Source: Bufo bufo (taxonomy: Eukaryota; Chordata; Amphibia; Anura; Bufonidae). From it: 64,000 nucleotides of DNA. Every line of letters starts with the position of its first letter. Position 1 is the stretch's first letter. The position numbers and the translations under genes were made by a program. The notes beneath the pieces are model-generated. The model was not told the DNA's origin. It searched no databases and worked only from the letters and a program-made list of their open reading frames with translations. Where the stretch lies: positions 746,915,146-746,979,145 of the forward strand of contig NC_053389.1 of assembly GCF_905171765.1 (NCBI RefSeq). The letters are read 5' to 3'. Below are positions 32,522-43,995 of this stretch, one piece after another.

Positions 32522-33090
32522 TGACCTGAGGTGAGGCCAGGTGCAATAATCACTTGGGGATAAAGCATTCCTCAGAGTGAGAGGAGGAGTTATGCCCCAG
32601 GGAACAGACCTGGGGATAGTCTGTGAGGCTCCAGCCACAAGGCTGATGAAGCCTGAGTTTGTGGGGGGAGGGGGGCCAGCCTTGTCTGAAGAAAAGAAGT
32701 GTCGCACAGTTAGAGTCAGTAGGACTACTGGACCATATCCCCCCAAGGTATTTCGCTGCTTCCACCACGAGGACTGGTGGGTTGCACTGGTCGATAGCTA
32801 GGAGGCTGTCAGCCCGAAGCTGAATACCATAGTGTGAACTGCGTCTTAGAGGTGAGTTAGAGAGACCTGTGTATAGTGAGTGCCTAGCCGGGCAAGCGTT
32901 TGTTGTTTTGTGTTGATGTAACACATTGTGAATTGAAGCTGTGACTTCATGGTGTCAAATGATGCCAAATGATGCCAAACTTGGAAATGTAATGTGCTAT
33001 TTGACAAATAAAGCACCGTTTGAGCTTGAAAACCCCTGTTTGATGAGAAGTCTGTCATTGCCGACCCCTGAGAGAGAGTGATCCCTTACA
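32522..33090 (+). mobile_element. Solo LTR, 569 bp, target duplication TCACC
   Basis: TGACCTGAGG...CCCTTACA is flanked by exact TCACC (32517-32521 and 33091-33095). AATAAA at about 33007 supports plus orientation. No internal region is present. Confidence 0.88.
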
Positions 33091-33097
33091 TCACCTA

Positions 33098-34545
33098 CAG
33101 TCGTGGCCAAAACTTTTGAGAATTAGATAAATATTGGAAATTGGAAAAGTTGCTGCTTAAGTTTTTATAATAGCAATTTGCATATACTCCAGAATGTTAT
33201 GAAGAGTGATCAGATGAATTGCATAGTCATTCTTTGCCATGAAAATTAACTTAATCCCAAAAAAACCTTTCCACTGCATTTCATTGCTGTCATTACAGGA
33301 CCTGCTGAGATCATTTCAGTAATCGTCTTGTTACCTCAGGTGAGAATGTTGACGAGCACAAGGCTGGGGATCATTATGTCAGGCTGATTGGGTTAAAATG
33401 GCAGACTTGACATGTTAAAAGGAGGTTGATGCTTGAAATCATTGTTCTTCCATTGTTAACCATGGTGACCTGCAAAGAAACGCGTGCAGCCATCATTGCG
33501 TTGCATAAAAATGGCTTCACAGGCAAGGATATTGTGGTTACTAAGATTGCACCTCAATCAACAATTTATAGGATCATTAAGAACTTCAAGGAAAGAGGTT
33601 CAATTCTTGTTAAGAAGGCTTCAGGGCGTCCAAGAAAGTCCAGCAAGCACCAGGATCGTCTCCTAAAGAGGATTCAGCTGCGGGATCGGAGTGCCACCAG
33701 TGCAGAGCTTGCTCAGGAATGGCAGCAGGCAGGTGTGAGCGCATCTGCACGCACAGTGAGGCGAAGACTTTTGGAAGATGGCCTGGTGTCAAGAACGGCA
33801 GCAAAGAAGCCACTTCTCTCCAAAAAAAACATCAGGGACAGATTGATCTTCTGCAGAAAGTATGGTGAATGGACTGCTGAGGACTGGGGCAAAGTCATAT
33901 TCTCCGATGAAGCCTCTTTCCGATTGTTTGGGGCATCAGGAAAAAGGCTTGTCCGGAGAAGAAAAGGTGAGCGCTACCATCAGTCCTGTGTCATGCCAAC
34001 AGTAAAGCATCCTGAGACCATTCATGTGTGGGGTTGCTTCTCATCCAAGGGATTGGGCTCACTCACAATTTTGCCCAAAAACACAGCCATGAATAAAGAA
34101 TGGTACCAAAACACCCTCCAACAGCAACTTCTTGCTACAATCCAACAACAGTTTGGTGAAGAACAATGCATTTTCCAGCACGATGGAGCACCGTGCCATA
34201 AGGCAAAAGTGATAACTAAGTGGCTCGGGGACCAAAACGTTGACATTTTGGGTCCATGGCCTGGAAACTCCCCAGATCTTAATCCCATTGAGAACTTGTG
34301 GTCAATCCCCAAGAGGCGGATGGACAAACAAAAACCCACTAATTCTGACAAACTCCAAGAAGTGATTATGAAAAAATAGGTTGCTATCAGTCAGGAATTG
34401 GCCCAGAAGTTGATTGAGAGCATGCCCAGTCGAATTGCAGAGGTCCTGAAAAAGAAGGGCCAACACTGCAAATACTGACTCTTTGCATAAATGTCATGTA
34501 ATTGTCGATAAAAGCCTTTGAAACGTATGAAGTGCGTGTAATTAA
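33098..34545 (+). mobile_element. Tc1-like element, family E, 3' end missing
   Basis: Starts CAGTCGTGGCCAAAACTTTT after TA (33096-33097), immediately beside the solo LTR duplication. The inverse end is not found; sequence similar to the family stops near 34545, so the right terminal repeat is lost. Confidence 0.85.
33462..34478 (+). pseudogene. Tc1-like transposase, family E, one nonsense codon
   Basis: Reads from MVTCKETRAAIIALHKNGF to EVLKKKGQHCKY, 338 residues, with a single in-frame TAG at 34377-34379 about 33 codons before the natural stop (34476-34478). I chose the ATG at 33462 because it gives the conserved family start; the frame opens 36 bases earlier. Visible features: a helix-turn-helix with an AT-hook-like GRPRK, first aspartate in IFSDEASF, second in IFQHDGAPCH, and the glutamate in [12 protein letters not shown]. 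All catalytic residues are present, so one base change is the only visible lesion in the gene; the missing right end would also prevent transposition. Confidence 0.92.
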
Positions 34546-34603
34546 AAAATTGCTGAGGAACCGATGATCTTCAAGCTTAAGGTAATTGTGGAACAATACT
34601 CAT

Positions 34604-34985
34604 AATGGGGCAGATAAAAAAAAGCTCCAGTTTTTGGCACATTTTTAGTAAAAAAACTGATGCATATCTTTCTTACTGCTTTAAACTCTTCTTTTTTTTT
34701 AAGCATTTTACACCTCGCTCAACAATTGACATGACTTAACAGAAAGGGGTGTGGCCTCACAAGGGAGGGGCATAGCTTAAATGCCCCTTTGTGTACCAAA
34801 AATACACCAAAATGTTGGCACATTTTTGGAGTGAAACCACGTCAACTTAAAGGTGGCGTAAACTTATACTAAATGGTTTGTTGTTGTTTTTTTAGCACAC
34901 AGATAAAATCTTTGGTGCATGGATGCATTTTTGGTGCACAGACAAAATTCTGGCACATGAACAAATTTTAAAAAAATCTACCCCA
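34604..34985. mobile_element. MITE, GGGGCAGATT-type ends (copy 1)
   Basis: AATGGGGCAGATA at the left is mirrored by AAATCTACCCCAATG at the right, with GGCACATTTTT-type repeats inside. The same family, seen inverted, lies at 42522-43003. Confidence 0.55.
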
Positions 34986-35129
34986 ATGTTGGTGTTCCAT
35001 ATACATCGATTGAAAAAAGCAATAACGCACCAAGAAGGAGCTGTTGGAATGGAATTAAACTTTCTCTGTGTTACTGTAATGATGATATATGTAAATGCTT
35101 ACAATATTAGGGTGAAAGGATAAGTTTAA

Positions 35130-35790
35130 GGACGCTCTAGTGGTCTGTTGGGATTCCTCTAGCCTGAGTACTAGATGAGATATGCTTGGGCATGGAGGCA
35201 TATAGGTTCTGTATGGTATCCCGTTGAACATTTGCCCACAGATGTTACAGCTGGGCCTGTAGATCCTGCACGCGCATAGGTTGCCAAAGCTGACTTCTCA
35301 GCTGGTCCAATTAATGCGGGCAGGCCAAGAAACTTTTTCAATCTGGCGGAGACATTTCTAGGAAACCCTTGCTGTATGTAGTTGTCGGTGAGCATTATCC
35401 TGATAAAAAATGCTAGTTGAAAGCCCTGCCATGAGGGTCAGCATATGTGGCTGCAGGATGTCCTGCACTTATTGCTGAGCTATTATTGTCCCTCTTATCA
35501 CTACTAGGGGTGTCGAATGGAAGGAAGGATTGAAGCACTAACCACCAGTGCTTGAATCCAACCAAAGGCCAGACCTCAAACAAACAGGGATTTGTGGCAG
35601 GGCACATTATGGGTGCTGTCTACTGGTGGTTTGTCTGGACTGTCCAAAGCCTGTTTGCCCTGTGTTAGTGCTCTCACGTAACCACCTTTCCCAACGTCTT
35701 CTAACAGCTAGATCAAAATGGTCTAGATGGGGGCAATTTGTCAAAATGACTATCCTGCTTCTCTCAGTTCAATGATGTGCCCCTTCTCAA
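35130..35790 (-). pseudogene. Old Tc1-like transposase relic (family F, copy 1)
   Basis: On the minus strand, broken blocks of a Tc1-like catalytic core can still be read: CLRSGLWLDSS, then VIRGTIIAQQ, a stop, VQDILQPHMLTLMAGLS, IFYQDNAHRQLHTARVS and a corrupted WPARSP region (WPARINWTS). The order matches the middle and end of a Tc1 transposase. Many stops and shifts and no clear terminal repeats make it much older than the other Tc1 copies. The repeat unit that contains it seems to span about 35038-36030 and has a sister at 54590-56040. Confidence 0.65.
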
Positions 35791-36030
35791 AGTCTTTCAA
35801 CTGGGAAAATGTGTTCTAGTCCGTCATAAGGCTATGTCTATAAGGTCATAGTCTCTGGGAGTGTTTTTATAGGGCAGAAAGGGAAATACTTTTATGTCCT
35901 CTTGTGGAAAGACCAGTGTCTAATCAGATCATATGCATAATTATTTAAATATCTGCCTGAGGTGCATTCTGAGTTTTGAAGCAATCTGACATTTCTATCT
36001 GAAATGGATGTGTTATTGTTTTGTCAATGA

Positions 36031-36501
36031 GTGAATAACACATCACAGAAAAGGGTGGCAATACTAAAATTAAATAAGTTGTTTGAAATCAATAAAAACT
36101 AAATAAATACTGTCTAGCTGGAAATTTCTTTAAAAGAAAAAAAAACATTCACTGTACAAAATTTTTGTCATTCCAACAATACAGCTGTCCCTCCCGTTTC
36201 TGGTCCTTGTCTGACCTGTAGTGATGACAATCTACTCACATGATCACTGCTGGCCAATCAATAGCCTCCATGATGGTGTAGTGCAAATGGCATGAGACCA
36301 GCTGGCTATTCATATTATTATTATTATTTTTTTTTTTTATATCAGATGATCTCTTTTAATAAAGTGATAAAAACAAAATTGGGTCCAATTTGATAGATCA
36401 CACATGTACTTGATATACCACAAAACCAGAACATAATTGTAGCTGCATCTGATGAGAAAAAAAAGAGAACATTTTCCCCTTCAATGTTTATTTAATGCAT
36501 T
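36031..36501. other. Non-coding, nothing recognised
   Basis: AT-rich, with a poly-T run near 36329. Confidence 0.45.
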
Positions 36502-36506
36502 AAATG

Positions 36507-37235
36507 TGTAACAGTGTCTGCGGGGCGCTGTTGTTTCCTCGCTTACTGCTGCAGTCCTGGGATCTGTCGGGGTGTGTGCTGTGCTTTTGAGGGTTCTGCT
36601 CCACAGCTTCCACTCAGCCTAATTACAGCAAAATTACGGCTGGTTTCATGTTACCCTGCTATAGGGGCAGCACGCATCACTCACTGGGCTGGCTGGGTTA
36701 GGTCCGGTGACCTCGCTGACCAACCCTGGCTCTCCTGCATGTACTTAAGTGGTTCAGCCCCTTTCCCAGTTGCCTCAGTGTCAAGGTCCTTGTCTTTTGC
36801 TAAAGAGCCTGATAACCACCTGTGTTCCTTTGTTCCTGGACTCTGTTTATTGTCCGATCCTTGCCTGCTTGCTTTGACTCTCCTGTTGCTGACTCAGATT
36901 GCCTGACCTGTGTCTGTGCTGCCTGCCCTGACCTATTGCCTGTCTGGCCACGTCTCTGCCGTATCCTTCGGTCCTGCACCATTGCAACTGGTAACGTCTC
37001 TGCTCGCCTGACTAAGCTTATACTTCAGGTACCTACTCAGGTACCTCCTGGTCCGCCCGGAACAGCTGCCACTGACTGGGATTTCTGTGGAGTAGCTCCT
37101 GGCAACTATTCGAATGGCTCAAATCTATCCTCACCAACAGAGGCTCTAGTGAAAACCATGTAGTTGCTTAGATACGCCCCTCCAGAGTATAGCCAGTCAG
37201 TGGCACAATGGGTTCACACCTGCTGATCTGTGACA
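36507..37235 (+). mobile_element. Solo LTR, 729 bp, imperfect target duplication
   Basis: TGTAACAGTG...ATCTGTGACA is flanked by AAATG (36502-36506) and AAATC (37236-37240), four of five bases alike. Overall TGTxAC...GTGACA ends match the other LTRs here. The open frames inside are chance. Orientation is a guess. Confidence 0.65.
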
Positions 37236-37243
37236 AAATCATA

Positions 37244-37404
37244 CAGATGTAGCAGGGGTAACACTCACACTCAACTCAAATTTCTTAACTCATTGCGTTA
37301 TCTTGAAACAAAAGCCATTGAAAAGCAATTGCTTAACGCATTTAGTTGCATTTAGTTTAGATAACATGTCTCATAAAGCATGAGTGTTAACCCTGCTACA
37401 TCCG
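37244..37404. mobile_element. Mariner-type MITE, 161 bp, TA duplication (copy 1)
   Basis: Ends CAGATGTAGCAGG and, inverted, CGGATGTAGCAGG, with TA on both sides (37242-37243, 37405-37406). The body is largely self-complementary (AGTGTTAACCCTGC pairs with GGGGTAACACTC). Confidence 0.85.
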
Positions 37405-37681
37405 TAAGTTAACAGTTGCTATATCTGTAAATTTGACCAATTATAGGACACTACAGTATATTTTGAGATTTTTCAGTGTATACAATAAAAAAAACTTAAT
37501 GCGATCAGAGCCCTAAATAAGTTCTATACTTCTAGACATCTTTTTGTATCAGATTTTCTACTCCATTAATTAAAATATACATACCATAAATTTCACCTTT
37601 CTTTCCTTGGTTTGTTTCCTATTATTAATTGTATCATGTTTTTTAAATTTTAACTTTTTCTACTTGGAAGATCCTGGAGTG

Positions 37682-38159
37682 TTAGGCCTCTTTCACGCGA
37701 GCGTGACGGATTAGGTCTGGATGCGTTCAGAGTGCGTTCAGTGAAACTTGCACCATTTTGCAAGCAAGTTCAGCCAGTTTTGTCTGCAATTGCGTTCAGT
37801 TTTTTTCCGTGCGAGTGCAATGCGTTTTGATGCATTTTTCACGCGCGTAATAAAAAAACTAAAGGTTTGCAAACACCATCTCCTAACAACCATCAATGAA
37901 AAATGCATTGCATCCGCTTTGCTTCCGGATGTGATTTTCACGCAGCACCATTCACTTCTATCGGGCCAGCGTTGCGCGAAAATCGCTGAATATAGAACAT
38001 GCTGCGATTTTCACGCAGCACAAAAGAGATGCGTGAAAACCACCGCTCATGGACACAGACCCATTTAAATGAAGGTGTCCGGATTCCGTGCGTGCGCAAT
38101 GCGTTCGCATCACGCATTGCACCTGCGTGGAATTTTCGCTCATGTGAAAGGGGCCTTAA
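37682..38159. mobile_element. Palindromic MITE, TTAAGGCC-type ends (copy 2)
   Basis: TTAGGCCTCTTTCACGCGAGCG at the left is mirrored by CGCTCATGTGAAAGGGGCCTTAA at the right. The interior has long self-complementary stretches around CACGCAGCA and TGCGTTC. Non-coding. Confidence 0.8.
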
Positions 38160-38849
38160 ACTGCTTATATTCTTATGGAAAATTGAGGGTGTATAGTCCA
38201 TTAACTGAAGTCAAAATCTAGCTTTCTTGTTTAAGAATTCTCTGCATCTTTCTCCTTGCTAGATTTTAATACTTGACTCAATAAGCCAAGATACACAACT
38301 AATGTGTGAACTAATATTTCATCTCATATCCGCAAATCATTCAGAGCCAGTTAGAAAACTGAATGATTCATAAGTTCTTTATTTGCTGAAACTTTGCTAA
38401 GCTTTAAGAATAACTGGGAGTTTTTGTTCTTTTCTCTGCCTAAAGAAATCAAGACATTAAGATGCCACGAAAGCAAGACAACTTTTATTAAAGAGGCATT
38501 CAGGTTTTAATTATTACATTTATTTAATTAGAAAATAGGCAATTGTACAATTTTCTAAAATACACGTATGTAAAATTTTGCTCGGAGACTTTGATTATAT
38601 TCACACAATAAGGCCTCATGCACACGACAGTAAAAAAAAAGTCTGTTAAAAATAGACACACTGTCAGTTTTTCATGGCCATTTTTAATCAGTGTGTGCAT
38701 TCATTTTCTGGCTGTGTGTCCGTTTTTAATGTCCGTTTTGCATCCGTTTTGCATCAGCTTTTCATGTCCGTTAAAAACGGACATGAAAAATGTATGAATT
38801 TGATTGGCAGTTATTTCTAGACCCACCCTTCTGAGAACACCCACAGGAT

Positions 38850-39060
38850 GGTAGGTCCCCAGCTAAATAAATGTCCCCTACAGTGTATATAATTTTTTTT
38901 TGCTGCCTCCAGCTTTAATAATGCCCCCATGTAGGCCCCCAGCTAAATAAATGTCCCCCACATTGTATATAATTTTTTTTAACCGCCTCTAGCTTTAGTT
39001 ATGCCCCCAATGTAGGGCCCCATCTTAAATAATGTCCCCCATAGTGTGTTTCTTTTTTTT
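38850..39060. repeat. 80-bp tandem repeat, about 2.5 copies
   Basis: AGCTAAATAAATGTCCCC recurs at 38861 and 38941, with a diverged third copy near 39020. Each unit includes TGCCCCCATGTAGG and a GTGTATATAATTTTTTTT run. Confidence 0.75.
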
Positions 39061-39084
39061 ACTTTATGTCCCCCATGGTTTATA

Positions 39085-40134
39085 CACTCACTTAAAGAAT
39101 TATTAGGAACACCATACTAATACGGTGTTGGACCCCCTTTAGCCTTCAGAACTGCCTTAATTCTACATGGCATTGATTCAACAAGGTGCTGATAGCATTC
39201 TTTAGAAATGTTGGCCCATATTGATAGGATAGCATCTTGCAGTTGATGGAGATTTGAGGGATGCACATCCAGGGCACGAAGCTCCCGTTCCACCACATCC
39301 CAGAGATGCTCTATTGGGTTGAGATCTGGTGACTGCGGGGGCCATTTTAATACAGTGAACTCATTGTCATGTTCAAGAAACCAATTTGAAATGATTCGAG
39401 CTTTGTGACATGGTGCATTATCCTGCTGGAAGTAGCCATCAGAGGATGGATACATGTTCTCATTCTGTTTACGCCAAATTTGGACTCTACCATTTGAATG
39501 TCTCAACAGAAATCGAGACTCATCAGACCAGGCAACATTTTTCCAGTCTTCAACAGTCCAATTTTGGTGAGCTTGTGCAAATTGTAGCCTCTTTTTCCTA
39601 TTTGTAGTGGAGATGAGTGGTACCCGGTGGGGTCTTCTGCTGTTGTAGCCCATCCGCCTCAAGGTTGTGCGTGTTGTGGCTTCACAAATGCTTTGCTGCA
39701 ATCCTCGGTTGTAACGAGTGGTTATTTCAGTCAACGTTGCTCTTCTATCAGCTTGAATCAGTCGGCCCATTCTCCTCTGACCTCTAGCATCCACAAGGCA
39801 TTTTCGCCCACAGGACTGCCGCATACTGGATGTTTTTCCATTTTCACACCATTCTTTGTAAACCCTAGAAATGTTTGTGAGTGAAAATCCCAGTAACTGA
39901 GCAGATTGTGAAATGCTCAGACCGGCCCGTCTAGCACCAACAACCATGCCACGCTCAAAATTGCTTAAATCACCTTTCTTTCCCATTCTGACATTCAGTT
40001 TGGAGTTCAGGAGATTGTCTTGACCAGGACCACACCCCTAAATGCATTGAAGCAACTATCATGTGATTGGTTGACTAGATAATTGCATTAATGAGAAATA
40101 GAACAGGTGTTTCTAATAATTCTTTAGGTGAGTG
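39085..40134 (-). mobile_element. Tc1-like element, family B copy 2
   Basis: 1050 bp; ends CACTCACTTAAAGAATTATT and its inverse (TCTTTAGGTGAGTG), with TA on both sides. It is inserted in a palindromic MITE. Confidence 0.93.
39117..39986 (-). CDS. Tc1-like transposase, family B, open but internally deleted
   Basis: Uninterrupted from the ATG at 39986 (MGKKGDLSNFERG) to the stop at 39117 (LKAKGGPTPY), 289 residues. All three acidic residues are visible: AWSDESRF, YFQQDNAPCH and [17 protein letters not shown] joins SDGYFQQ exactly as in the copy at 13513, so the segment between the first and second aspartates is too short. The family should be about 340 residues (from memory of related elements). 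The open frame suggests that the deleted form spread as such, or that it is recent; the missing core segment argues against catalysis. Confidence 0.85.
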   Translation of the reverse strand: MGKKGDLSNFERGMVVGARRAGLSISQSAQLLGFSLTNISRVYKEWCENGKTSSMRQSCGRKCLVDARGQRRMGRLIQADRRATLTEITTRYNRGLQQSICEATTRTTLRRMGYNSRRPHRVPLISTTNRKKRLQFAQAHQNWTVEDWKNVAWSDESRFLLRHSNGRVQIWRKQNENMYPSSDGYFQQDNAPCHKARIISNWFLEHDNEFTVLKWPPQSPDLNPIEHLWDVVERELRALDVHPSNLHQLQDAILSIWANISKECYQHLVESMPCRIKAVLKAKGGPTPY

Positions 40135-40677
40135 TATAATGCCCCCATAGTGTCCTGCAACAAAAAAAAACTAAAAAAACCCTCACCTTATCCACTTGCT
40201 CGCGCTGCAGCAGTCTCTTCTCTCTTCACAGAACGGGACCTGCCAAAGGTGCATGATGATGTCACTGCGCGCTCCCACGTGGCTACATCACCACGCAGAT
40301 CGCAGGTCCTTCGGCAGGTCCTGCTCAATGAAGAGAGAAGAGACTGCCGCACCGCGAGCAAGTGGATGAGGTGAGGTTTTTTTTAACCCTTAAATGGCCT
40401 GTGTACTCGTTTTTAACGGCCGTTAGACTGGTGCACTCCTGTCAAACGGTCGTTAAAAACGGTTCTATTGATTTCAAAGGGGTCCGTCTGGCCGTGAAAA
40501 CGGCCAAAGATAGGACATGTCCTATTTTGGGACGGACGCTATTCACTGGCTGTTAAAGGAACGGCCATGTGAATAGCCCCATAGACTTTCACTGGTGCTA
40601 AAATTGGCCGTGTGACGGCCGTTACTTAGACGGCCGTCACACGGCCATTTTTCACTGTCGTGTGCATGTAGCCTGAA

Positions 40678-41385
40678 GAAAAAAATGGTACGGCCTATTT
40701 AAGTTCTAAAAATTGCTCCCATAGGAGATCTGAATAGGACTAAAGATGGCGTCAGTCATGTAACCTCTGTTCTTCAGTTAACTGTCCAGATATCTAACAG
40801 TTGAATAGTAGTTTATTGAGATACAACACATTACAGCCACATTACTACCTGGAGCATCACCTCATCCTGTCTGAAACTGTGTCGAGGCAGATCTAACATT
40901 GTTCTCACTGTCTCTACTGTATGTGTTGTGTTTGTAATGTTTTGCAGTTAACTTTATTAAAAACATGACATCACCTAGAGACAGGCAGCCTTTGTAAATA
41001 TCACTAGGAAACAGGCAGCCATCTAAACAAACATAGTGTGAAGTAGTTGTTTTAATAGCCACAATGGTTTCCACCATTATTATCCCATGGAAGTGTCCTA
41101 TGTGCTGACCCAGAACATACAATATGTAACACTGTTGCTTACTGAATGTCAGTCAGGTGCCACATGTTGGATGCCATGTTTCACTTAGGCCATGGATGCA
41201 ATACATGGTCTATACCATTATGCTGTGCAGATAGGGTCAACAACCTGATATAAGAAAGGTAATTTCTTAAAATTTCTTTAAAAACTTTAAATACATGTAT
41301 ATATGAAAATTGTATAATTTCATAGTATATAAACAAATAAATTAAAAATATAAAAAATACATCTTTAACCTGTAATACTGTACGG
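40678..41385. other. Non-coding, nothing recognised
   Basis: No gene or clear repeat. Confidence 0.5.
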
Positions 41386-41520
41386 ATGGAGTAGAGTTAG
41401 CACTCCTGTTTTCTGAGATTTCTGAGTTGTGTTATTTAATCTAAGCAAACACCTTCAATTGCTTTTCAATGGCTTTTGTCTCTAGATAACGCGATGAGTT
41501 AAAAAATTTGAGTTGGTGTA
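41386..41520. mobile_element. Mariner-type MITE relic
   Basis: TACGGATGGAGTAGAGTTAGCACTC resembles the left part of the MITE at 37244 and AGCAATTG/GCCATTGAAAAG motifs appear inverted. The right terminus is not recognisable. Confidence 0.45.
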
Positions 41521-42115
41521 TGTGAACCAAAATGTAATGGCAAGACATGAAAAGGCACCAAGTTGCTGCTTTTACAGCTCAGTGTATAGAATTTATGTCT
41601 GAAGTCCTGACAGCTCATAAACACACATTTAGGCCATATTATTATCAGTTTGATCAGAGTTTAGCTATAATGAGTGTTTATGAACTGCCAGGAAATCAGA
41701 ATTAAAAGCTATACATACAGCTGTCAGAGCAGCAGTCTGAGGGGTTCAGTGTGACATTGAAAGCAAGATATTCTGTAGATTGACTAAAACTTAACCTGGT
41801 AAAACAAAAACTACAGACCAACCATGGACACAACATGGATGCTGGTGTTGTGTCTATGTTTTTTCACAGATCCATAAACTATAATGGGTGTGTTTGTTCC
41901 TTATCACAGGCCACAGTAGTCCATGTCTCTGTGATTTTTTCACACTAATATGTGAACAGACACATTGAAATCAATGGTTACGTGTGCTGTTCGTGGAAAA
42001 GGCAGACAGCACACACATCAGTGAAAAAACGGAAATGTTAATGAGGACTTAATGTATGAGGACATGATGCCCACATGATTTACTATACAGTATACCAATG
42101 AAATACAGGTTCTGA
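41521..42115. other. Non-coding, nothing recognised
   Basis: No gene or clear repeat. Confidence 0.5.
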
Positions 42116-42441
42116 TAAGGCTACATGCACACAAACGTATTTTGTTTCCGTGTCCGTTCTATTTTTTTTGTGGATAGGATGCGGACCCATTCCTTTCAAT
42201 GGGTCTGCAAAAAATGCTGACAGTACACCGTGTACTATCCACATCCGTATGTCCGTTCCGTAGCCCCGCAAAAAAAAATAAAGCATATTCTATTCTTGTC
42301 CGTTTTGCGGACAAGGATAGGCATTATTACAATGGATCCTCAAAAAAGAAAATGGATGCCATACGGACATCATCAGTTTTTTTTGAGGATTCAGAAATTT
42401 GCAGACCGCAAACCACATACGTTCGTGTGCATGTAGCTTAA
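42116..42441. mobile_element. Palindromic MITE, TTAAGGCC-type ends (copy 4)
   Basis: TAAGGCTACATGCACACAAACGT at the left is mirrored by CGTTCGTGTGCATGTAGCTTA at the right; the middle pairs GGACCCATTCCTTTCAATGG with its near-inverse. Confidence 0.78.
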
Positions 42442-42521
42442 AAGTGACATGAGAGCCGCAGATCACTAGTTTCTTGTTACCAGGGATTTATGTATATATA
42501 GTACCATACAGAGATAATGGG

Positions 42522-43003
42522 GGCAGATTAACTAATAGTGTGGTACTTTGCTCCATCTAAGGATACAAATCACAGTCTTAATATTAGACAAATTCTGGTG
42601 CATGGACCTTTGTAAAATCATAAATTCTGCTCCAGATTTACATTAGAATTCCACATTTTTTGTGCCACAAATTTGTTTGTGCACTAGAATTTTGTCTGAG
42701 AGCCAAAAATGTGTCCTTGCGTCAAAAAACATCGTCTAGTCTAAGTTTATGCCACCTATAAGTTGGAATAGTTTCACTCCATAAATGCATCTCTGATGCA
42801 AGAAGGTGCATTTAGTCCTAACAGCTTTCCCCATAAAGCCATGCCCTTTTACGATGAAACCAATCCCCTTCTCAGAGGAGGCATAAAACGCTTAGAAAAG
42901 AGTGAGAAAAACAATTAGTAAACATGAAGCAAAGCATGCACGGCAATTTTTTGGGGTAAAATTGCCTAAAAATGGCACATTTTCAATAGCAAATCTGCCC
43001 TAT
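42522..43003. mobile_element. MITE, GGGGCAGATT-type ends (copy 2)
   Basis: ATGGGGGCAGATTAAC at the left is mirrored by GCAAATCTGCCC at the right. Internal motifs (TTTATGCCACCTATAAG, TTTCACTCCA) match the copy at 34604 in inverse orientation. Confidence 0.6.
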
Positions 43004-43483
43004 TATCTTCTCATCCACAAGGATATTCTCTGATTCCATATATGATGATGTATTGATGACAGAGATACAGTAACAGCACAGTGTTAAAGGGCGTGTCATC
43101 AGAAAAACGTTTTTTTTATGTTTTGTGATTTTTAGTGTTGAGCGAATTGAATTGAAGTTTACAATGATGTCACAGCCCTATAAAAAGCCCGATCTCTGCC
43201 ATTTTTCTGTGAACTTAGCGCAGGCAGAGACAATACAAGTACTAGGGACAGTGTTTGGGAAAGACTTTATTAACCAAATATTACTATTAAGCTGTTCAGG
43301 GAAAGATTATTGACAGGGTAGGGAAAGGATAGGAAGGCATCAACAACAATATAAAAGGAGAACAGGCACCAATAGGGGAGTGCACAGCCTGGGTAATAGG
43401 AGCGATTCTATTATACCTTGCTGCACTAATTGGGGTTACTAAAAGTGATTTATTACTACTGATTTTCAGTCGCTTGCATTCTT

Positions 43484-43745
43484 TGATACATCAGTAATAT
43501 TATTTATTTATTATACAGCACTACTATATTCCGCAGCGCTTTACATACATTAGCATCCAACTGTCCCCAAAAGGCCTCACAATCTAAGCTCCCTGTCAGT
43601 ATGTCTTTGGAGTGTGGGAGAAAACCAGAGTACCCGGAGGAAACCCATGCAGAGACGGGGATAACATACAAACTCCATGCAGATGTTGTCCTTGGTCGGA
43701 TTTGAACCTAGGACCCCAGTGCCACAAGGCACCGCGCTGCCCACT
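43484..43745 (-). mobile_element. tRNA-derived SINE
   Basis: On the minus strand a tRNA-like head (GCAGCGCGGTGCCTTGTGG, then a B box GGTTCAAATCC) is followed by a conserved-looking middle (CCTCCGGGTACTCTGG, CACACTCCAAAGACATACTG). A tail with GTAAAGCGCTGCGGAATATA and an AATAAATAAA end follows. This layout is common to vertebrate SINEs with LINE-like tails. It is a mobile element, not a tRNA gene. Confidence 0.8.
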
Positions 43746-43995
43746 AATTTCAGAAATCCTTGATACTTTGATTGGAGTGAAATTGTAGCCTGATACTACT
43801 GATTTTAGGGTAAACAGGTTTTGTAGAAATCTATGTGGAATCAGCTGACTACGGTGTAAAAGGAGTGCGCTCTTTTACTTTACAGTAGGATCTTGGGCCT
43901 CTGCACCGTTCTTTATACCCGACTCTAACATCGACCTGTAAGGTTGAGTTCACACTTGAGTTATTTGGTCAGTTTTGGCCCCATAACTGCCCAAA

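Larger units (their letters stand above)
38610..40677. mobile_element. Palindromic MITE (copy 3) split by a Tc1-like element
   Basis: AAGGCCTCATGCACACGACAG at the left is mirrored by CTGTCGTGTGCATGTAGCCT at the right. The Tc1 copy at 39085-40134 lies inside with its TA duplication. The remaining 1 kb includes an 80-bp tandem repeat and GGCCGTTAAAAACGG-type inverted motifs. Confidence 0.8.

Noticed and set aside
36514..37163. 130- and 113-codon open frames
   Set aside because: They lie inside the solo LTR and resemble no known protein.
37738..38201. Frames of 60-106 codons on both strands
   Set aside because: Same reason: they lie inside a palindromic MITE.
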